DNA of 64,000 nucleotides from Mobilisporobacter senegalensis (GCF_003752155.1 NZ_RJVG01000008.1:1-64000); one strand, 5' to 3'. Positions 15,581-27,379 are shown, counted from the stretch's first letter. Notes: generated from the letters alone by a model not told the origin. Numbers and translations are program-made.

Positions 15581-17890
15581 ATGAGTTTTAGCAAAGAATT
15601 TATATGGGGAGTTGCTACTTCGTCCTATCAGATAGAGGGAGGCTCTTATGAAGATGGGAAAGGTTTAAATATCTGGGATGTCTTCTGTCGGGAGGAAGGT
15701 AAGATATTTGATGACCATACCGGAGATATTGCCTGTGATCATTATCATAGATATAAAGAAGACATTAAAGCCATGAAAGAAATGGGAGTGAAAGGTTACC
15801 GTTTTTCACTTAATTGGGCAAGAATATTACCAAATGGTACTGGTTATAAGAATCAAAAAGGGATTGATTTTTATAATAATATAATTAATGAATTAATTAA
15901 AAATGATATTATTCCCTATATAACACTTTATCATTGGGAATTACCGTATGAATTACATAAAAAAGGTGGATGGTTAAACGAAGAAATTATTGACTGGTTT
16001 GCTGAATATGCAGCTGTTGTTGCAGAAGAATTTTCTGACCGGGTAAAATATTTTATTACGTTAAATGAGCCACAATGTTTTGTTGGCCTTGGATATTTAC
16101 AGGGCAATCATGCTCCGGGACTTAAAATTCAGATAAAAGATACCTTTCAGATCATACATAACGCATTAAGAGCTCATGGAAAAGCAGTAATTGCCTTAAG
16201 AGAACATGCCAAAAAAGATATTGAAATAGGATATGCACCTACAGGACCTATGTTTTATCCTGCTACAGATCGTGAAGAAGATATTAATGCTGCGAGGGAG
16301 CAATTATTTTCATTACCTGATGATATGTCAAATTGGACATGGAATGTTTCCTGGTTTAGTGATCCGGTTTTTCTTGGGAATTACCCCGAAGAAGGACTTA
16401 AGAAATATAAAAAATATCTTCCGGATATAACAAAGGAAGATATGAAATTAATTTCACAACCATTGGATTTCATGGGAGAAAACATATATAATGGAGCAAT
16501 GGTATATTCTGGACTGAATAAAGAGATTAAATTTGTAAATCGATATATTGGTTTTCCGAAGACATCAACTGGCTGGCCGGTTACCCCTGAGTGTATCTAC
16601 TGGGGAGCAAAATTTTTAGTGGAAAGATATAAGCTACCCCTTTATATCACTGAAAATGGAATGGCTTGTCATGATGTGAAATCTGTGGATGGTCGTGTTC
16701 ATGATCCTAATCGCATTGATTTTTTACATAGATATTTATATGGAGTGAAAAAAGCAATTGAAGATGGTATTAATATTGCCGGGTATTTTGAATGGTCCTT
16801 TATGGATAACTTTGAATGGAATGAAGGATATGATAAACGCTTTGGATTGATTTATGTAGACTATACCACCCTGGAAAGGACCTGGAAGGATTCTGCGTAC
16901 TGGTATCAAAAAGTAATAAAAGAGAATGGAGAAAATATTATTATGAATAAAGAAAAAGAAATATTATTTTTAAATCCAATATTTGTAGAGATGATATGGG
17001 GTGGAGACCGCCTTGCCTTGGAATATAATTATGACATTCCAAGTGACAAAACAGGGGAATGCTGGGCAGTCAGTGCTCATAAAAATGGTGATTGCAGTAT
17101 TGCAAATGGCACTTTTAAAGGAGAAAGACTAAGCAGCTTATGGACAAATCACAGAGAATTATTTGGAAATATTGAGGGTGACAGATTTCCTTTATTGGTA
17201 AAAATTATTGATGCCAAAGATGATTTAAGTATTCAAGTCCATCCAGATGATAGTTATGCCAAAAAGAATGAGAATGGATCCCTTGGCAAGACAGAATGCT
17301 GGTATATCCTGGATTGTAATGAGGACGCCAATCTGATTATTGGTCATAATGCAAAAGATAAGGAAGAATTAAAGCAGATGATCGATAAAAAAGAGTGGAA
17401 TAAACTTATTAGAAAGGTGCCAATCAAGAAAGGGGATTTCTTTCAGATTGAACCAGGTACTGTTCATGCAATTACAGCAGGGACTCTGATTCTTGAAACA
17501 CAACAAAACAGTGATATCACATACCGTTTATATGATTATGACCGTTTAAGCAATGGAGTACCCAGAGAACTTCATATTGAGAAAAGCATTGATGTAATCA
17601 GGGCCCCATTCGTAGAAAAAGACCTTCAAAGAAAAATTACAAAAGAAATGTACTATACGAAAGAAGAATTAGTAACCTGTGAGTATTATTTTGTAGATAA
17701 AGTAGATATTGCAGGTATTCAGATTTTTAGAAACACCAGTCCTTTTTTAATTATGAGTGTATTGGAAGGAGAAGGAATGATCAATCATACTCCAATTAAA
17801 AAAGGTGACCATTTCATTCTGCCAAATGGATTTGGTGACTATACATTAGAAGGTAATATATCGATTATTAGTTCTGGCGTAAGTAAATAA
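15581..17890 (+). CDS. GH1 beta-glucosidase fused to mannose-6-phosphate isomerase
   Basis: One uninterrupted frame of 769 codons joins two enzymes. Residues 1 to about 454 are a full GH1 glycosidase (SFSKEFIWGVATSSYQIEGG), with acid/base E163 in TLNEPQ and nucleophile E358 in ITENG. From M455 (MNKEKEILFLNPIF) a complete class I ManA follows: IQVHPDDSYA, GKTECWYIL, QIEPGTVHAITAG. GH1 proteins normally stop just at the KENGEN point where the second domain begins, so a lost stop codon fused neighbouring genes. GGAG upstream of codon 455 could allow separate ManA synthesis. The start at 15581 follows GGAGG; the earlier ATG at 15554 lies before that ribosome site. Confidence 0.85.
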   Translation: MSFSKEFIWGVATSSYQIEGGSYEDGKGLNIWDVFCREEGKIFDDHTGDIACDHYHRYKEDIKAMKEMGVKGYRFSLNWARILPNGTGYKNQKGIDFYNNIINELIKNDIIPYITLYHWELPYELHKKGGWLNEEIIDWFAEYAAVVAEEFSDRVKYFITLNEPQCFVGLGYLQGNHAPGLKIQIKDTFQIIHNALRAHGKAVIALREHAKKDIEIGYAPTGPMFYPATDREEDINAAREQLFSLPDDMSNWTWNVSWFSDPVFLGNYPEEGLKKYKKYLPDITKEDMKLISQPLDFMGENIYNGAMVYSGLNKEIKFVNRYIGFPKTSTGWPVTPECIYWGAKFLVERYKLPLYITENGMACHDVKSVDGRVHDPNRIDFLHRYLYGVKKAIEDGINIAGYFEWSFMDNFEWNEGYDKRFGLIYVDYTTLERTWKDSAYWYQKVIKENGENIIMNKEKEILFLNPIFVEMIWGGDRLALEYNYDIPSDKTGECWAVSAHKNGDCSIANGTFKGERLSSLWTNHRELFGNIEGDRFPLLVKIIDAKDDLSIQVHPDDSYAKKNENGSLGKTECWYILDCNEDANLIIGHNAKDKEELKQMIDKKEWNKLIRKVPIKKGDFFQIEPGTVHAITAGTLILETQQNSDITYRLYDYDRLSNGVPRELHIEKSIDVIRAPFVEKDLQRKITKEMYYTKEELVTCEYYFVDKVDIAGIQIFRNTSPFLIMSVLEGEGMINHTPIKKGDHFILPNGFGDYTLEGNISIISSGVSK

Positions 17891-17941
17891 TAAGATTGAA
17901 TAATAGGATAAAATAGGTAATCAATAGTGATTAACCTATAG

Positions 17942-18003
17942 ACAGTTGGGAAACTCTAAAATTATTTTACAAATTTAAAAAACTTAATAGTTTCCCAATT
18001 GTC
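17942..18003. repeat. Palindromic intergenic element, family B copy 1
   Basis: GTTGGGAAACTCTAAAATTA on the left and AACTTAATAGTTTCCCAATT on the right form an imperfect palindrome. It closely matches the ends of the element at 40088-40233, except that G-C pairs in GGG/CCC are GCG/CGC there. Confidence 0.7.
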
Positions 18004-18580
18004 CAAATAAATCGGCAGTACAATCTGAATTCCAGATATATTCTATATGAGTGGCTATTTCTTCTGCATATTGTCTATTGAAACGATCTTTAATAAATCC
18101 CAATGTCATATCCATCCCGGCGGAGACACCGGACGAAGTATAAAACTTGCCATCCGCAACCCATCTGGCTCTTCTGATCCAATTAACATGTGAATTAATT
18201 GATCTTACCCATTCAAAGGCCTTTTTATTAGAAGTTGCTTTTTTACAGTCAAGAAGACCTGTTTTAGCTAACAGGGCGGAGCCCGTACATATTGACAGAC
18301 AATAACGGGCTTGTTCTGCATACTCTTTTAAAAGATTAATAAAAGACAAATCATTTATTAATACTCTTGTACCTTTCCCTCCAGGTACAACTAAAATTCC
18401 ATCCCTGGATGCAGATGTGATATTTTTAGTCAATATGGTTGCATTTTGAGCGCTGACAATCTCTCCACCATTTTGAGAATAATAGTGCAGATCATATTCT
18501 TTCACACTTCCAAGAATTTCAACAGGTCCAAAAACATCTAAAGTTTCAAAATTATCAAATAATAATATATTTACATCCAT
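17984..18580 (-). CDS. DJ-1/PfpI family protein
   Basis: The 198-residue protein has the DJ-1/PfpI fold: VNILLFDNFETLDVFGPVE at the N-terminus, LVVPGGKGTR, and the nucleophile elbow C98 in CLSICTGSALLA. Relatives include isonitrile hydratase, AraC-linked amidases and glyoxalase III; the exact reaction cannot be told. AGGAGG lies before the ATG. The last codons (QLGNY-stop) lie inside the palindromic element, so its C-terminus was probably rewritten by the element. Confidence 0.8.
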   Translation of the reverse strand: MDVNILLFDNFETLDVFGPVEILGSVKEYDLHYYSQNGGEIVSAQNATILTKNITSASRDGILVVPGGKGTRVLINDLSFINLLKEYAEQARYCLSICTGSALLAKTGLLDCKKATSNKKAFEWVRSINSHVNWIRRARWVADGKFYTSSGVSAGMDMTLGFIKDRFNRQYAEEIATHIEYIWNSDCTADLFGQLGNY

Positions 18581-19107
18581 AGCAGCCTCCTATCAATTAT
18601 ATTAATATCATATAAATATATGGTCCTATTACTCTCATAACGAATTATTCTGTACTCTAACACTATATCTAAAATCTGTCAAATATCAGGTGTCATAATC
18701 TAAATATAAATCATCCAGAGAAATTATTATTTATTATTATCTGGCCTTTTCCATACAAACCCAATGTAATATAAATTACACAAGAATTAAGTTTCACTTT
18801 ATATGATATATGAATGAAATAATTTATTAATAAATTACAATATGCATTCTGCACAAAAATAAAATGAAAAAAAAGACTGTAACTAGTGAATAACACGTAA
18901 AATTTAGCATATTATGATAATGAGGAGATAGCCAAGATATAAATAAAGATTAAAAAGACTTGATTTTTTGGATTATTATGTTATACTTATTAAGTAATTG
19001 TTAACAAAATGTTACTGATTTTATGAAAAATATCTAATTTGTAATATTTCATTAAAAGAACTACCAAAGATAACCAATAGAACTAAGGTTATATAAGGAG
19101 ATTAATT
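18581..19107. other. Intergenic region with promoter of the wall hydrolase
   Basis: This is a divergent AT-rich spacer of about 530 bases. TTGATT (18960-18965), a 16-base gap and TATACT (18982-18987) form a likely promoter for the gene at 19108. CCAGA (18715-18719) and TCTGG (18739-18743) are a weak inverted pair. Otherwise I see nothing supported. Confidence 0.5.
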
Positions 19108-19824
19108 ATGAAAACAAAGAAACTTTTAATTGGTTTTCTGGCAGGAGTATTGCTTTTGGGTTCAGCTGATATAAGAGCGCTGGCTGCAGAAACCACAGAA
19201 ACAGAAACCGTAGTTGACAGTACTATTACAACTACAACGGAAACAGCATTAGAAGCGACTGATACAGAAACAACAGATACGAATACAGAAGTAACTTTGA
19301 CAGAAGAAGAAAAGATTGCAGCAGAGAAAGAAGCAGCAGAAAAAGCAGCGGAAGAGAAGAAGGCAGAAGAAGAAGCCAAGGCAAAAGCTGCGGCAGAGAA
19401 AAAAACAGCTGCAAAGAAAGCAGCACTTAAGAAGAAACAAACTGCAGAATATAATAAACAAGTGAAGTATTTAGCGGCTTTAATATATACAGAAGCGGGA
19501 AATCAACCATACAAAGGTAAAGTTGCAGTAGCGAATGTAGTACTTAACAGAGTAGGTTCTAAGAAGATAACAGCTGAGAAAATCCGTGATGTTATTTATG
19601 CACCGAATCAATTCTCTGTAGTACGTAATGGTTCATTTGAACGTGCTTTAAACAACTATAATGATTTTGATTCAGCACAGGAAAAGGACTGTATTAAGGC
19701 AGCCAAAGCAGCACTGGAAGGCAAAAATTATGTTGGTGGTCGCGAGTACTTTACCAGATATACAAGATCTTTAGCGAGTAGTTATCCATCAGGTGTTAAG
19801 ATTGGGGATCACTATTTTTGGTAA
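19108..19824 (+). CDS. Secreted SleB-like cell wall hydrolase
   Basis: A 238-residue exported protein. Its signal peptide (KKLLIGFLAGVLLLGSADIRALA) is followed by a Thr/Glu-rich linker and an Ala/Glu/Lys coiled-coil linker (residues about 70-112). The C-terminal Hydrolase_2/SleB domain contains YLAALIYTEAGNQPYKGK, AVANVVLNRV and PNQFSVVRNG, with the catalytic Glu in YTEAG. SleB and CwlJ relatives cut spore-cortex peptidoglycan, but vegetative paralogues exist. The gene is monocistronic between its own promoter and terminator. Confidence 0.85.
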   Translation: MKTKKLLIGFLAGVLLLGSADIRALAAETTETETVVDSTITTTTETALEATDTETTDTNTEVTLTEEEKIAAEKEAAEKAAEEKKAEEEAKAKAAAEKKTAAKKAALKKKQTAEYNKQVKYLAALIYTEAGNQPYKGKVAVANVVLNRVGSKKITAEKIRDVIYAPNQFSVVRNGSFERALNNYNDFDSAQEKDCIKAAKAALEGKNYVGGREYFTRYTRSLASSYPSGVKIGDHYFW

Positions 19825-19840
19825 TAATAGATATGATTTT

Positions 19841-19869
19841 AGGGCTTATCTCTTGGGATAAGCCCTTTT
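19841..19869 (+). terminator. Terminator after the SleB-like gene
   Basis: AGGGCTTATC and GATAAGCCCT form a perfect 10-bp stem, followed by a short T run. Confidence 0.85.
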
Positions 19870-19981
19870 GATATTTAAGGCTTTTATATTAGAAAAATAT
19901 GTGGTATTATAATATCATATGTACAGGAATAACAGGCGTATTCTGTCTAGAATTTGTGACTTAAGGAGGAAACATATAGAT

Positions 19982-21658
19982 ATGGATAATGTTTCAAGCG
20001 AAAAAGAAATAGTTTCAAAAAATTTTATAGAACAAATTATCGAAAAAGATATAGAAGAAGGTCATTGTAGTAGTATTATGACAAGATTTCCACCAGAACC
20101 AAACGGATATCTTCATATTGGACATGCTAAATCTATATTATTAAATTATGGATTATCAAAAAAATATGGTGGAAAGTTTAATTTAAGATTTGATGATACA
20201 AATCCTACCAAAGAAAAAACTGAATTTGTTGAATCTATTATTGAAGATGTAAAATGGATTGGTGGAGATTTTGAAGATAGATTATTTTTCGCTTCAAATT
20301 ACTTTGATCAAATGTATGAAGCAGCCGTTAAGTTAATTAAAAAAGGAAAAGCTTTTGTATGTGATTTGACTGCTGATGAAATAAAAGAATACCGTGGTAC
20401 CTTAAAAGAGCCTGGAAAGAATAGTCCTTACAGGGATAGAACTGTTGAAGAGAATCTTGCATTGTTTGAGGCTATGAAGAGTGGTGAATTTGAAGACGGT
20501 TCCAAAGTTCTTCGGGCAAAAATTGATATGAGCTCACCAAATATAAATATGAGAGATCCAATTATTTACCGTATTGCAAGAATGACACATCATAACACAG
20601 GGGATAAGTGGTGTATTTATCCAATGTATGATTTTGCTCATCCAATTGAGGATGCAATTGAAGGGATTACTCATTCTATCTGTACTCTTGAATTTGAAGA
20701 TCACAGGCCATTGTATGATTGGGTCGTGAATGAATTAGAATATCCGAATCCACCAAAGCAGATTGAATTTGCCAAGTTATATTTAACAAATGTAATCACT
20801 GGTAAAAGATATATTAAAAAGTTAGTAGAAGATGGCATTGTAGATGGATGGGATGACCCAAGGCTTGTATCTATCAGTGCTCTGAGAAGAAGAGGCTTTA
20901 CACCGGAATCCATTCGCATGTTTATGGAATTGTGCGGTGTATCCAAAAGTAATAGTTCAGTAGATTATGCGATGCTTGAATATTGTATTCGTGAAGATTT
21001 GAAATTGAAGAAGCCAAGAATGATGGCAATCTTAGATCCGATCAAATTGGTTATCACCAATTATCCTGAAGATCAAGTAGAATATCTTGAAGTTCCAAAT
21101 AATCAGGAGAATGAAGAAATGGGAGTCAGAAAGGTTCCTTTTAGTCGTGAACTATATATAGAGAGAGAAGACTTTATGATAGAACCACCTAAGAAATACT
21201 TTAGATTATTTCCAGGAAACGAAGTCCGTTTAATGCATGCATATTTTGTGAAGTGTGAAGAGTATATTACGGATGAGACAGGAAAAGTAGTTGAGATTCA
21301 CTGCACTTATGATCCGGAAACAAAGAGCGGATCCGGATTTACAGGGCGCAAAGTAAAAGGTACCATTCACTGGGTAAGCGCGCCACATGCAAAAAATGCA
21401 GAAGTTAGATTATATGAGAATATCGTTGATGAAGAAAAAGGTGTTTATAATGAGGATGGCAGTCTTAATTTAAATCCAAATTCACTCACCATTTTAAAAG
21501 AATGTTATGTTGAACCAAGCTTTGATGGAAGTAAGGCACATGATAGTTACCAGTTTTTAAGAAGCGGATATTTTTGTATAGATTCTAAAGATTCAAATGA
21601 GGAGCATCTGGTATTTAATAGAATTGTTTCATTAAAGAGTTCTTACAAACCAGTTTAA
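19982..21658 (+). CDS. glnS: Glutaminyl-tRNA synthetase
   Basis: A class Ic synthetase of 558 residues that charges tRNA-Gln. [17 protein letters not shown] carries the HIGH motif; [30 protein letters not shown] and VDGWDDPRL are GlnRS signatures, and the C-terminal beta-barrel anticodon domain is complete. The usual MSKRK loop reads [11 protein letters not shown] here. ATG 19982 follows AAGGAGGA by 11 bases; the upstream in-frame start at 19919 precedes that ribosome site. It may be cotranscribed with the DUF2225 gene 12 bases later. Confidence 0.93.
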   Translation: MDNVSSEKEIVSKNFIEQIIEKDIEEGHCSSIMTRFPPEPNGYLHIGHAKSILLNYGLSKKYGGKFNLRFDDTNPTKEKTEFVESIIEDVKWIGGDFEDRLFFASNYFDQMYEAAVKLIKKGKAFVCDLTADEIKEYRGTLKEPGKNSPYRDRTVEENLALFEAMKSGEFEDGSKVLRAKIDMSSPNINMRDPIIYRIARMTHHNTGDKWCIYPMYDFAHPIEDAIEGITHSICTLEFEDHRPLYDWVVNELEYPNPPKQIEFAKLYLTNVITGKRYIKKLVEDGIVDGWDDPRLVSISALRRRGFTPESIRMFMELCGVSKSNSSVDYAMLEYCIREDLKLKKPRMMAILDPIKLVITNYPEDQVEYLEVPNNQENEEMGVRKVPFSRELYIEREDFMIEPPKKYFRLFPGNEVRLMHAYFVKCEEYITDETGKVVEIHCTYDPETKSGSGFTGRKVKGTIHWVSAPHAKNAEVRLYENIVDEEKGVYNEDGSLNLNPNSLTILKECYVEPSFDGSKAHDSYQFLRSGYFCIDSKDSNEEHLVFNRIVSLKSSYKPV

Positions 21659-21670
21659 GGAGGAAGCAAG

Positions 21671-22516
21671 ATGGGAAACATATTTTCTGGATTGGAAGAT
21701 TTTGGTCTGGGTAAATTATCTAATATGGATATTTATAGTGTTGAAGAAAGTGCAGAAAAGAAAACGAGTAGTACACAAAAAGAAAAGCCAAAGTTTAATG
21801 AAGCAGATTTCATATTTGAAAAGACATTTAATTGTCCGGTATGTGAAGAAGAATTTAAATCTAAAACAGTTAAAACTGGTAAAGTTAAATTATTATCAGC
21901 AGATACAGATTTAAGACCCAAATATCATCTTCTTGATTCATTAAAGTATGATGCTATTGTCTGCCCAAAATGTGGATATAGTGCCTTAAATCGTTTCTTT
22001 AATTATATGACTGCCGCTCAGGCAAAATTGATTAAAGCGCAGATATCAACAAATTTCAAAGGGTTAACTGAAGAAGGTGATATCTTATCTTATGATGATG
22101 CAATTGCAAGACATAAACTTGCATTAGTTAATACTATTGTGAAAAAAGGTAAAATAAGCGAGAGAGCATACACTTGTCTTAAATTAGCCTGGTTACTTCG
22201 TGGTAAATCAGAATCATTACCAGCGGATACACCGAATTACGATGAAGTAAAGAAAGCTTTAGCAAAAGAAGAATTAGAATTTACTAATAAGGCATATGAA
22301 GGATTTATGTCTGCTTTTGAGAAGGAACTTTTCCCAATGTGTGGAATGGATGAAATTACTACAACTTATTTGGTAGCCGATTTGGCAAGGCGCTGTGGTA
22401 AATTAGACGAATCCAGCAGATGGATATCAAGAGTTTTAATTTCAAAAGATGCTAATGAGAGAATAAAATCAAAGGCAAGAGATATTAAAGAATTAATTCA
22501 AAATGCGAAAAAATAG
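21671..22516 (+). CDS. DUF2225 family protein
   Basis: The 281-residue protein has an N-terminal zinc-ribbon-like region (FNCPVCEEEF and IVCPKCGYSAL), with the conserved FKSKTVK between them. A helical repeat region follows (AYTCLKLAWLLRGK; TTYLVADLARRCGKLDESSR) that resembles TPR helices. This is the DUF2225 family, widespread in clostridia and of unknown function. GGAGG lies before the ATG, 12 bases after glnS. Confidence 0.8.
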   Translation: MGNIFSGLEDFGLGKLSNMDIYSVEESAEKKTSSTQKEKPKFNEADFIFEKTFNCPVCEEEFKSKTVKTGKVKLLSADTDLRPKYHLLDSLKYDAIVCPKCGYSALNRFFNYMTAAQAKLIKAQISTNFKGLTEEGDILSYDDAIARHKLALVNTIVKKGKISERAYTCLKLAWLLRGKSESLPADTPNYDEVKKALAKEELEFTNKAYEGFMSAFEKELFPMCGMDEITTTYLVADLARRCGKLDESSRWISRVLISKDANERIKSKARDIKELIQNAKK

Positions 22517-22557
22517 AATTAAGGGAAAAAAAGGGATTTATAGGAGAGAGTATAAGG

Positions 22558-23199
22558 ATGGCTTCAAAAAGTAGGAAAAACCATTACTTTAAGAATAGAG
22601 CGAATAGCAAAGAAAAAGAACAATTACCTGAGGACCGGGAAATCTATATTATGCTATCGCAAACCAGGACATATTTTGCAAGATTGATTAAACTCTATAC
22701 AAAAGAACCATATGCCCATGCATCTATTGCATTTGATGAAGACTTAGAAGAAATGTATAGTTTCGCAAGGCTAAGACCTAAAAATCCGTTTATTACTGGA
22801 TTTGTAGAAGAAGATATTAATTCAGGTGTGTTTGGAGCATGTACAGAGACTACTTGCTGCGTGTATAGCCTTAAGGTAACACAGGAACAGTATGACAGAT
22901 TAAAATCTGAAGTTGAAGTCTTTAAACGTAATCGTGATAAATATTCTTATAATTTTCTTGGAATTGTTGGCGTTATGATTCATAAACCAATCAATTCAAA
23001 GAATCGATATTTCTGCTCTCAATTTGTTGCACATATATTGGAGAAGAGTGGGATTAAATTATTTAATAAGAGCAGTGCTTTGGTCAGACCTTTTGATATA
23101 AGAATTTGTCCAAAACTCAAGAAAATCTATCAAGGAAAACTTGTGGATTATAGAGACTATCGGAACTTAATATTGAATAATCAAGGGGTATTATCTTAA
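22558..23199 (+). CDS. Permuted papain-like (YiiX/NlpC-type) hydrolase
   Basis: The 213-residue protein has a basic N-terminus, then IYIMLSQTRTYFARLIKLYT and YAHASIAFD, which supplies the histidine. YFCSQFVAHILEKSGI follows with the nucleophilic cysteine. This His-before-Cys order is that of permuted NlpC/P60 amidases such as YiiX. The substrate is unknown. There is no signal peptide. GGAGAG lies before the ATG. Confidence 0.7.
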   Translation: MASKSRKNHYFKNRANSKEKEQLPEDREIYIMLSQTRTYFARLIKLYTKEPYAHASIAFDEDLEEMYSFARLRPKNPFITGFVEEDINSGVFGACTETTCCVYSLKVTQEQYDRLKSEVEVFKRNRDKYSYNFLGIVGVMIHKPINSKNRYFCSQFVAHILEKSGIKLFNKSSALVRPFDIRICPKLKKIYQGKLVDYRDYRNLILNNQGVLS

Positions 23200-23217
23200 T
23201 ACCAAATGAACATAAAT

Positions 23218-23271
23218 AGAGTTATTATTCCACTCACATAATCTGAGAGTGGAATAATAACTCTATTTTTA
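23218..23271. terminator. Bidirectional terminator between convergent genes
   Basis: AGAGTTATTATTCCACTC (23218-23235) is the perfect complement of 23247-23264, followed by TTTTT on the + side. It separates the gene ending at 23199 from the opposing gene ending at 23284. Confidence 0.85.
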
Positions 23272-23283
23272 TCTATCTTAAAT

Positions 23284-24003
23284 TTATAAATTAATACTAT
23301 TTGTTTTTAACATTGTTCTGGGAATTGCATCTTTTGCTTCTTTCCAGGGTTCGTCCCCATATCGATAATCGAATTTGTTAATGAACCATTCTAAATCTTC
23401 ATTCACTCTTTTCATATTATTCATATAAAGGGAATTAAGTTCTGCTATAAAATCATCCAGGTATTTTCCATGAAAATAGTTTGGTGCGTTTTTATAAAGT
23501 AAGCTATAATGGTCGATACAAAATCCTTTAGTATCACGAAACTTTTTGGAGAAGTTTGGATCTGTTTTATATAAATGATAGATAGTTTTTATATAATGAT
23601 TGAAGGTATCATTTATCTTATCACAGATAAAACAGGACGTTTTTAATTTATCCACATAGTCAGCGATCTCATTATTAGCTGCCTTCTTTTTAAATATAGA
23701 GGATGAAGATATTTTAGGCTGGGACTTCATTAAATGTTCAATATCTCTATTGATTTTATTCAAATGAGTATTTAATATTAGTGCCAATCCTAATCGATTC
23801 TGATTATTGTATAGCATCTTAAGATGTTCCGGACAAAATCCTTTTTCATCTGTGACAGCTCTCACATCTTCTTCCATATAACTTGGTCCCAAGGTATATG
23901 CAATTGCCTCCTCTTCAAGTGTTTCCCTCATGGAACAAAGGGGGCATTCTGTATCTTTATCAAAGGCATCATTTACAGGGATAGTATATAATTGTTCTTT
24001 CAT
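23284..24003 (-). CDS. Conserved clostridial Cys-rich protein (DUF6062-like)
   Basis: The 239-residue protein starts at ATG 24003 after AGAGGAAA; a nine-codon longer version begins before that ribosome site. It contains repeated metal-site-like patterns, ECPLCSM, GFCPEHL, CFICDKI and GFCIDHYS, that is, two C..C plus C..H units typical of a small Lachnospiraceae family I associate with DUF6062. Function is unknown; metal binding is inferred from the pattern. Confidence 0.6.
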   Translation of the reverse strand: MKEQLYTIPVNDAFDKDTECPLCSMRETLEEEAIAYTLGPSYMEEDVRAVTDEKGFCPEHLKMLYNNQNRLGLALILNTHLNKINRDIEHLMKSQPKISSSSIFKKKAANNEIADYVDKLKTSCFICDKINDTFNHYIKTIYHLYKTDPNFSKKFRDTKGFCIDHYSLLYKNAPNYFHGKYLDDFIAELNSLYMNNMKRVNEDLEWFINKFDYRYGDEPWKEAKDAIPRTMLKTNSINL

Positions 24004-24208
24004 CTTCCAATTTCCTCTCGAATATCTCATTTGTAAAATACACTAGAACTATTATATCATTGCTTTTGGAGTAAATCAAAAGGTATCATTTTATTTGATA
24101 GATGGTTTTGTGATGCCATCAAACCGCTAACATGAAATAACACTTTCTAATTGGGGAGAGGTCATATATAATAGAAAATGTAAATTGGAATCACATTAGG
24201 AGAGAGTT

Positions 24209-25090
24209 ATGAAGATAATTGAGAAAAATGGAAATATTATTGTTCAGGGTTTGAGAGATTTTAATATTGGTCAGACTTTAGAATGCGGCCAATGTTTTCG
24301 ATTTGATAAAATATGTGAAGATGATTATATTCTTGTGGCCAAAGGGAGAATACTGCATATTGAGCAAAAAGAAGATGATATTATCTTTTATGATACTGGT
24401 TTAGAAGACTTTAATTTAATCTGGAAAGAATATTTTGATTTGAACAGAGATTATGGATTGATCAAGAAAAGTCTGCTAAAGAAAGATAAGGTATTACAAG
24501 AAGCAATTCATAGTAAATCGGGGGTTCATATTCTGAATCAGGATTTTTTTGAGATGCTTATTACATTTATTATTTCACAGAACAAGCAGATACCTCATAT
24601 TAAACAAATCGTAGAATTAATATCTAATCGGTACGGTGAAAAAATAGGCGAGATGTGTGGAAAGGAATATTATAGTTTCCCTACGGTAGAACGCTTAAGC
24701 AAAGTAAGTGAAGAAGAATTCCGCGACTGTAAAGCGGGATTTCGTGCACCTTATCTTGTAAATGCCTGCCGGTCCGTCTTGGAAGGCAGAGTTACAAGGG
24801 ATAAGCTAATGAATCAAAGTACAGAAAAAGTATTGGAAATTTTAACGTCGATCAAAGGAGTAGGAGAAAAGATAGCAAACTGTGTTATGCTTTTTGGACT
24901 TTCAAGAAGTGAGTCATTTCCTGTTGATGTATGGATAAAAAGAGTCATGGAAAATCTTTATTTTCACGAAGAAACAAAGAAAGATATTATTAAAGAATTT
25001 GCAAAGGAACACTTTGGAGAATATGCAGGCTTTGCCCAGCAATATCTATTTTATTATGCCAGGGATAATAAGATGAAAAATGTGTCATAA
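24209..25090 (+). CDS. ogg: 8-oxoguanine DNA glycosylase/AP lyase
   Basis: The enzyme removes 8-oxoguanine from DNA and nicks the backbone. At 293 residues, it has the OGG1-type N-terminal domain (LECGQCFRF), then a helix-hairpin-helix domain (TSIKGVGEKIANCVMLFGL). The catalytic lysine K221 and aspartate D240 in FPVDVW are 19 residues apart, as in human OGG1. The start follows AGGAGAG. Its neighbours are unrelated; it appears monocistronic. Confidence 0.9.
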   Translation: MKIIEKNGNIIVQGLRDFNIGQTLECGQCFRFDKICEDDYILVAKGRILHIEQKEDDIIFYDTGLEDFNLIWKEYFDLNRDYGLIKKSLLKKDKVLQEAIHSKSGVHILNQDFFEMLITFIISQNKQIPHIKQIVELISNRYGEKIGEMCGKEYYSFPTVERLSKVSEEEFRDCKAGFRAPYLVNACRSVLEGRVTRDKLMNQSTEKVLEILTSIKGVGEKIANCVMLFGLSRSESFPVDVWIKRVMENLYFHEETKKDIIKEFAKEHFGEYAGFAQQYLFYYARDNKMKNVS

Positions 25091-25252
25091 TTAACAAGGT
25101 TGATGTATATATTACCGTAACGTTTGCATTTTATAATAGTTGGAATCTTAGGATGATTACAACAACTCAGAGAAAAAGAGAGAAAACAAGAGAAAACAAG
25201 AGTAAATTATATATTTAATTTGAAATCACTTCAAATTAGAGGAATTTAAAAT

Positions 25253-25321
25253 TTGCATATTAAAGGCAAATTCACTAATATATATTCTATCAGTTAGCAC
25301 TCAATTCATATGAGTGCTAAT
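25253..25321 (+). promoter_or_regulatory. groESL promoter with CIRCE element
   Basis: TTAGCACTC (25295-25303), nine bases and GAGTGCTAA (25313-25321) form a perfect CIRCE, the HrcA repressor site. A likely promoter just upstream is TTGCAT (25253-25258) with TAATAT (25277-25282). This predicts heat-shock control of groES-groEL. The preceding 160 bases hold only an AGAGAAAAC direct repeat. Confidence 0.93.
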
Positions 25322-25348
25322 AACTTCATAAAATATAAAGAGAAATAA

Positions 25349-25654
<306 letters not shown>

Positions 25655-25701
25655 TTTAATTTTGAAAGAAAATAAAAATAGTATAAAAAGAATGATATTA
25701 G

Positions 25702-27336
<1,635 letters not shown>

Positions 27337-27379
27337 TCACTAAATAATTCCAAAATAGTATTATATTAATGAAATTTTT

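Noticed and set aside
19089-19461. Minus-strand Ser- or Leu-rich ORFs opposite the SleB-like gene
   Set aside because: They arise from the low-complexity Ala/Glu/Lys linker on the plus strand.
25150-25205. AGAGAAAAC direct repeats before groES
   Set aside because: Short purine-rich repeats in an AT-rich leader; no regular spacing or partner protein suggests a function.
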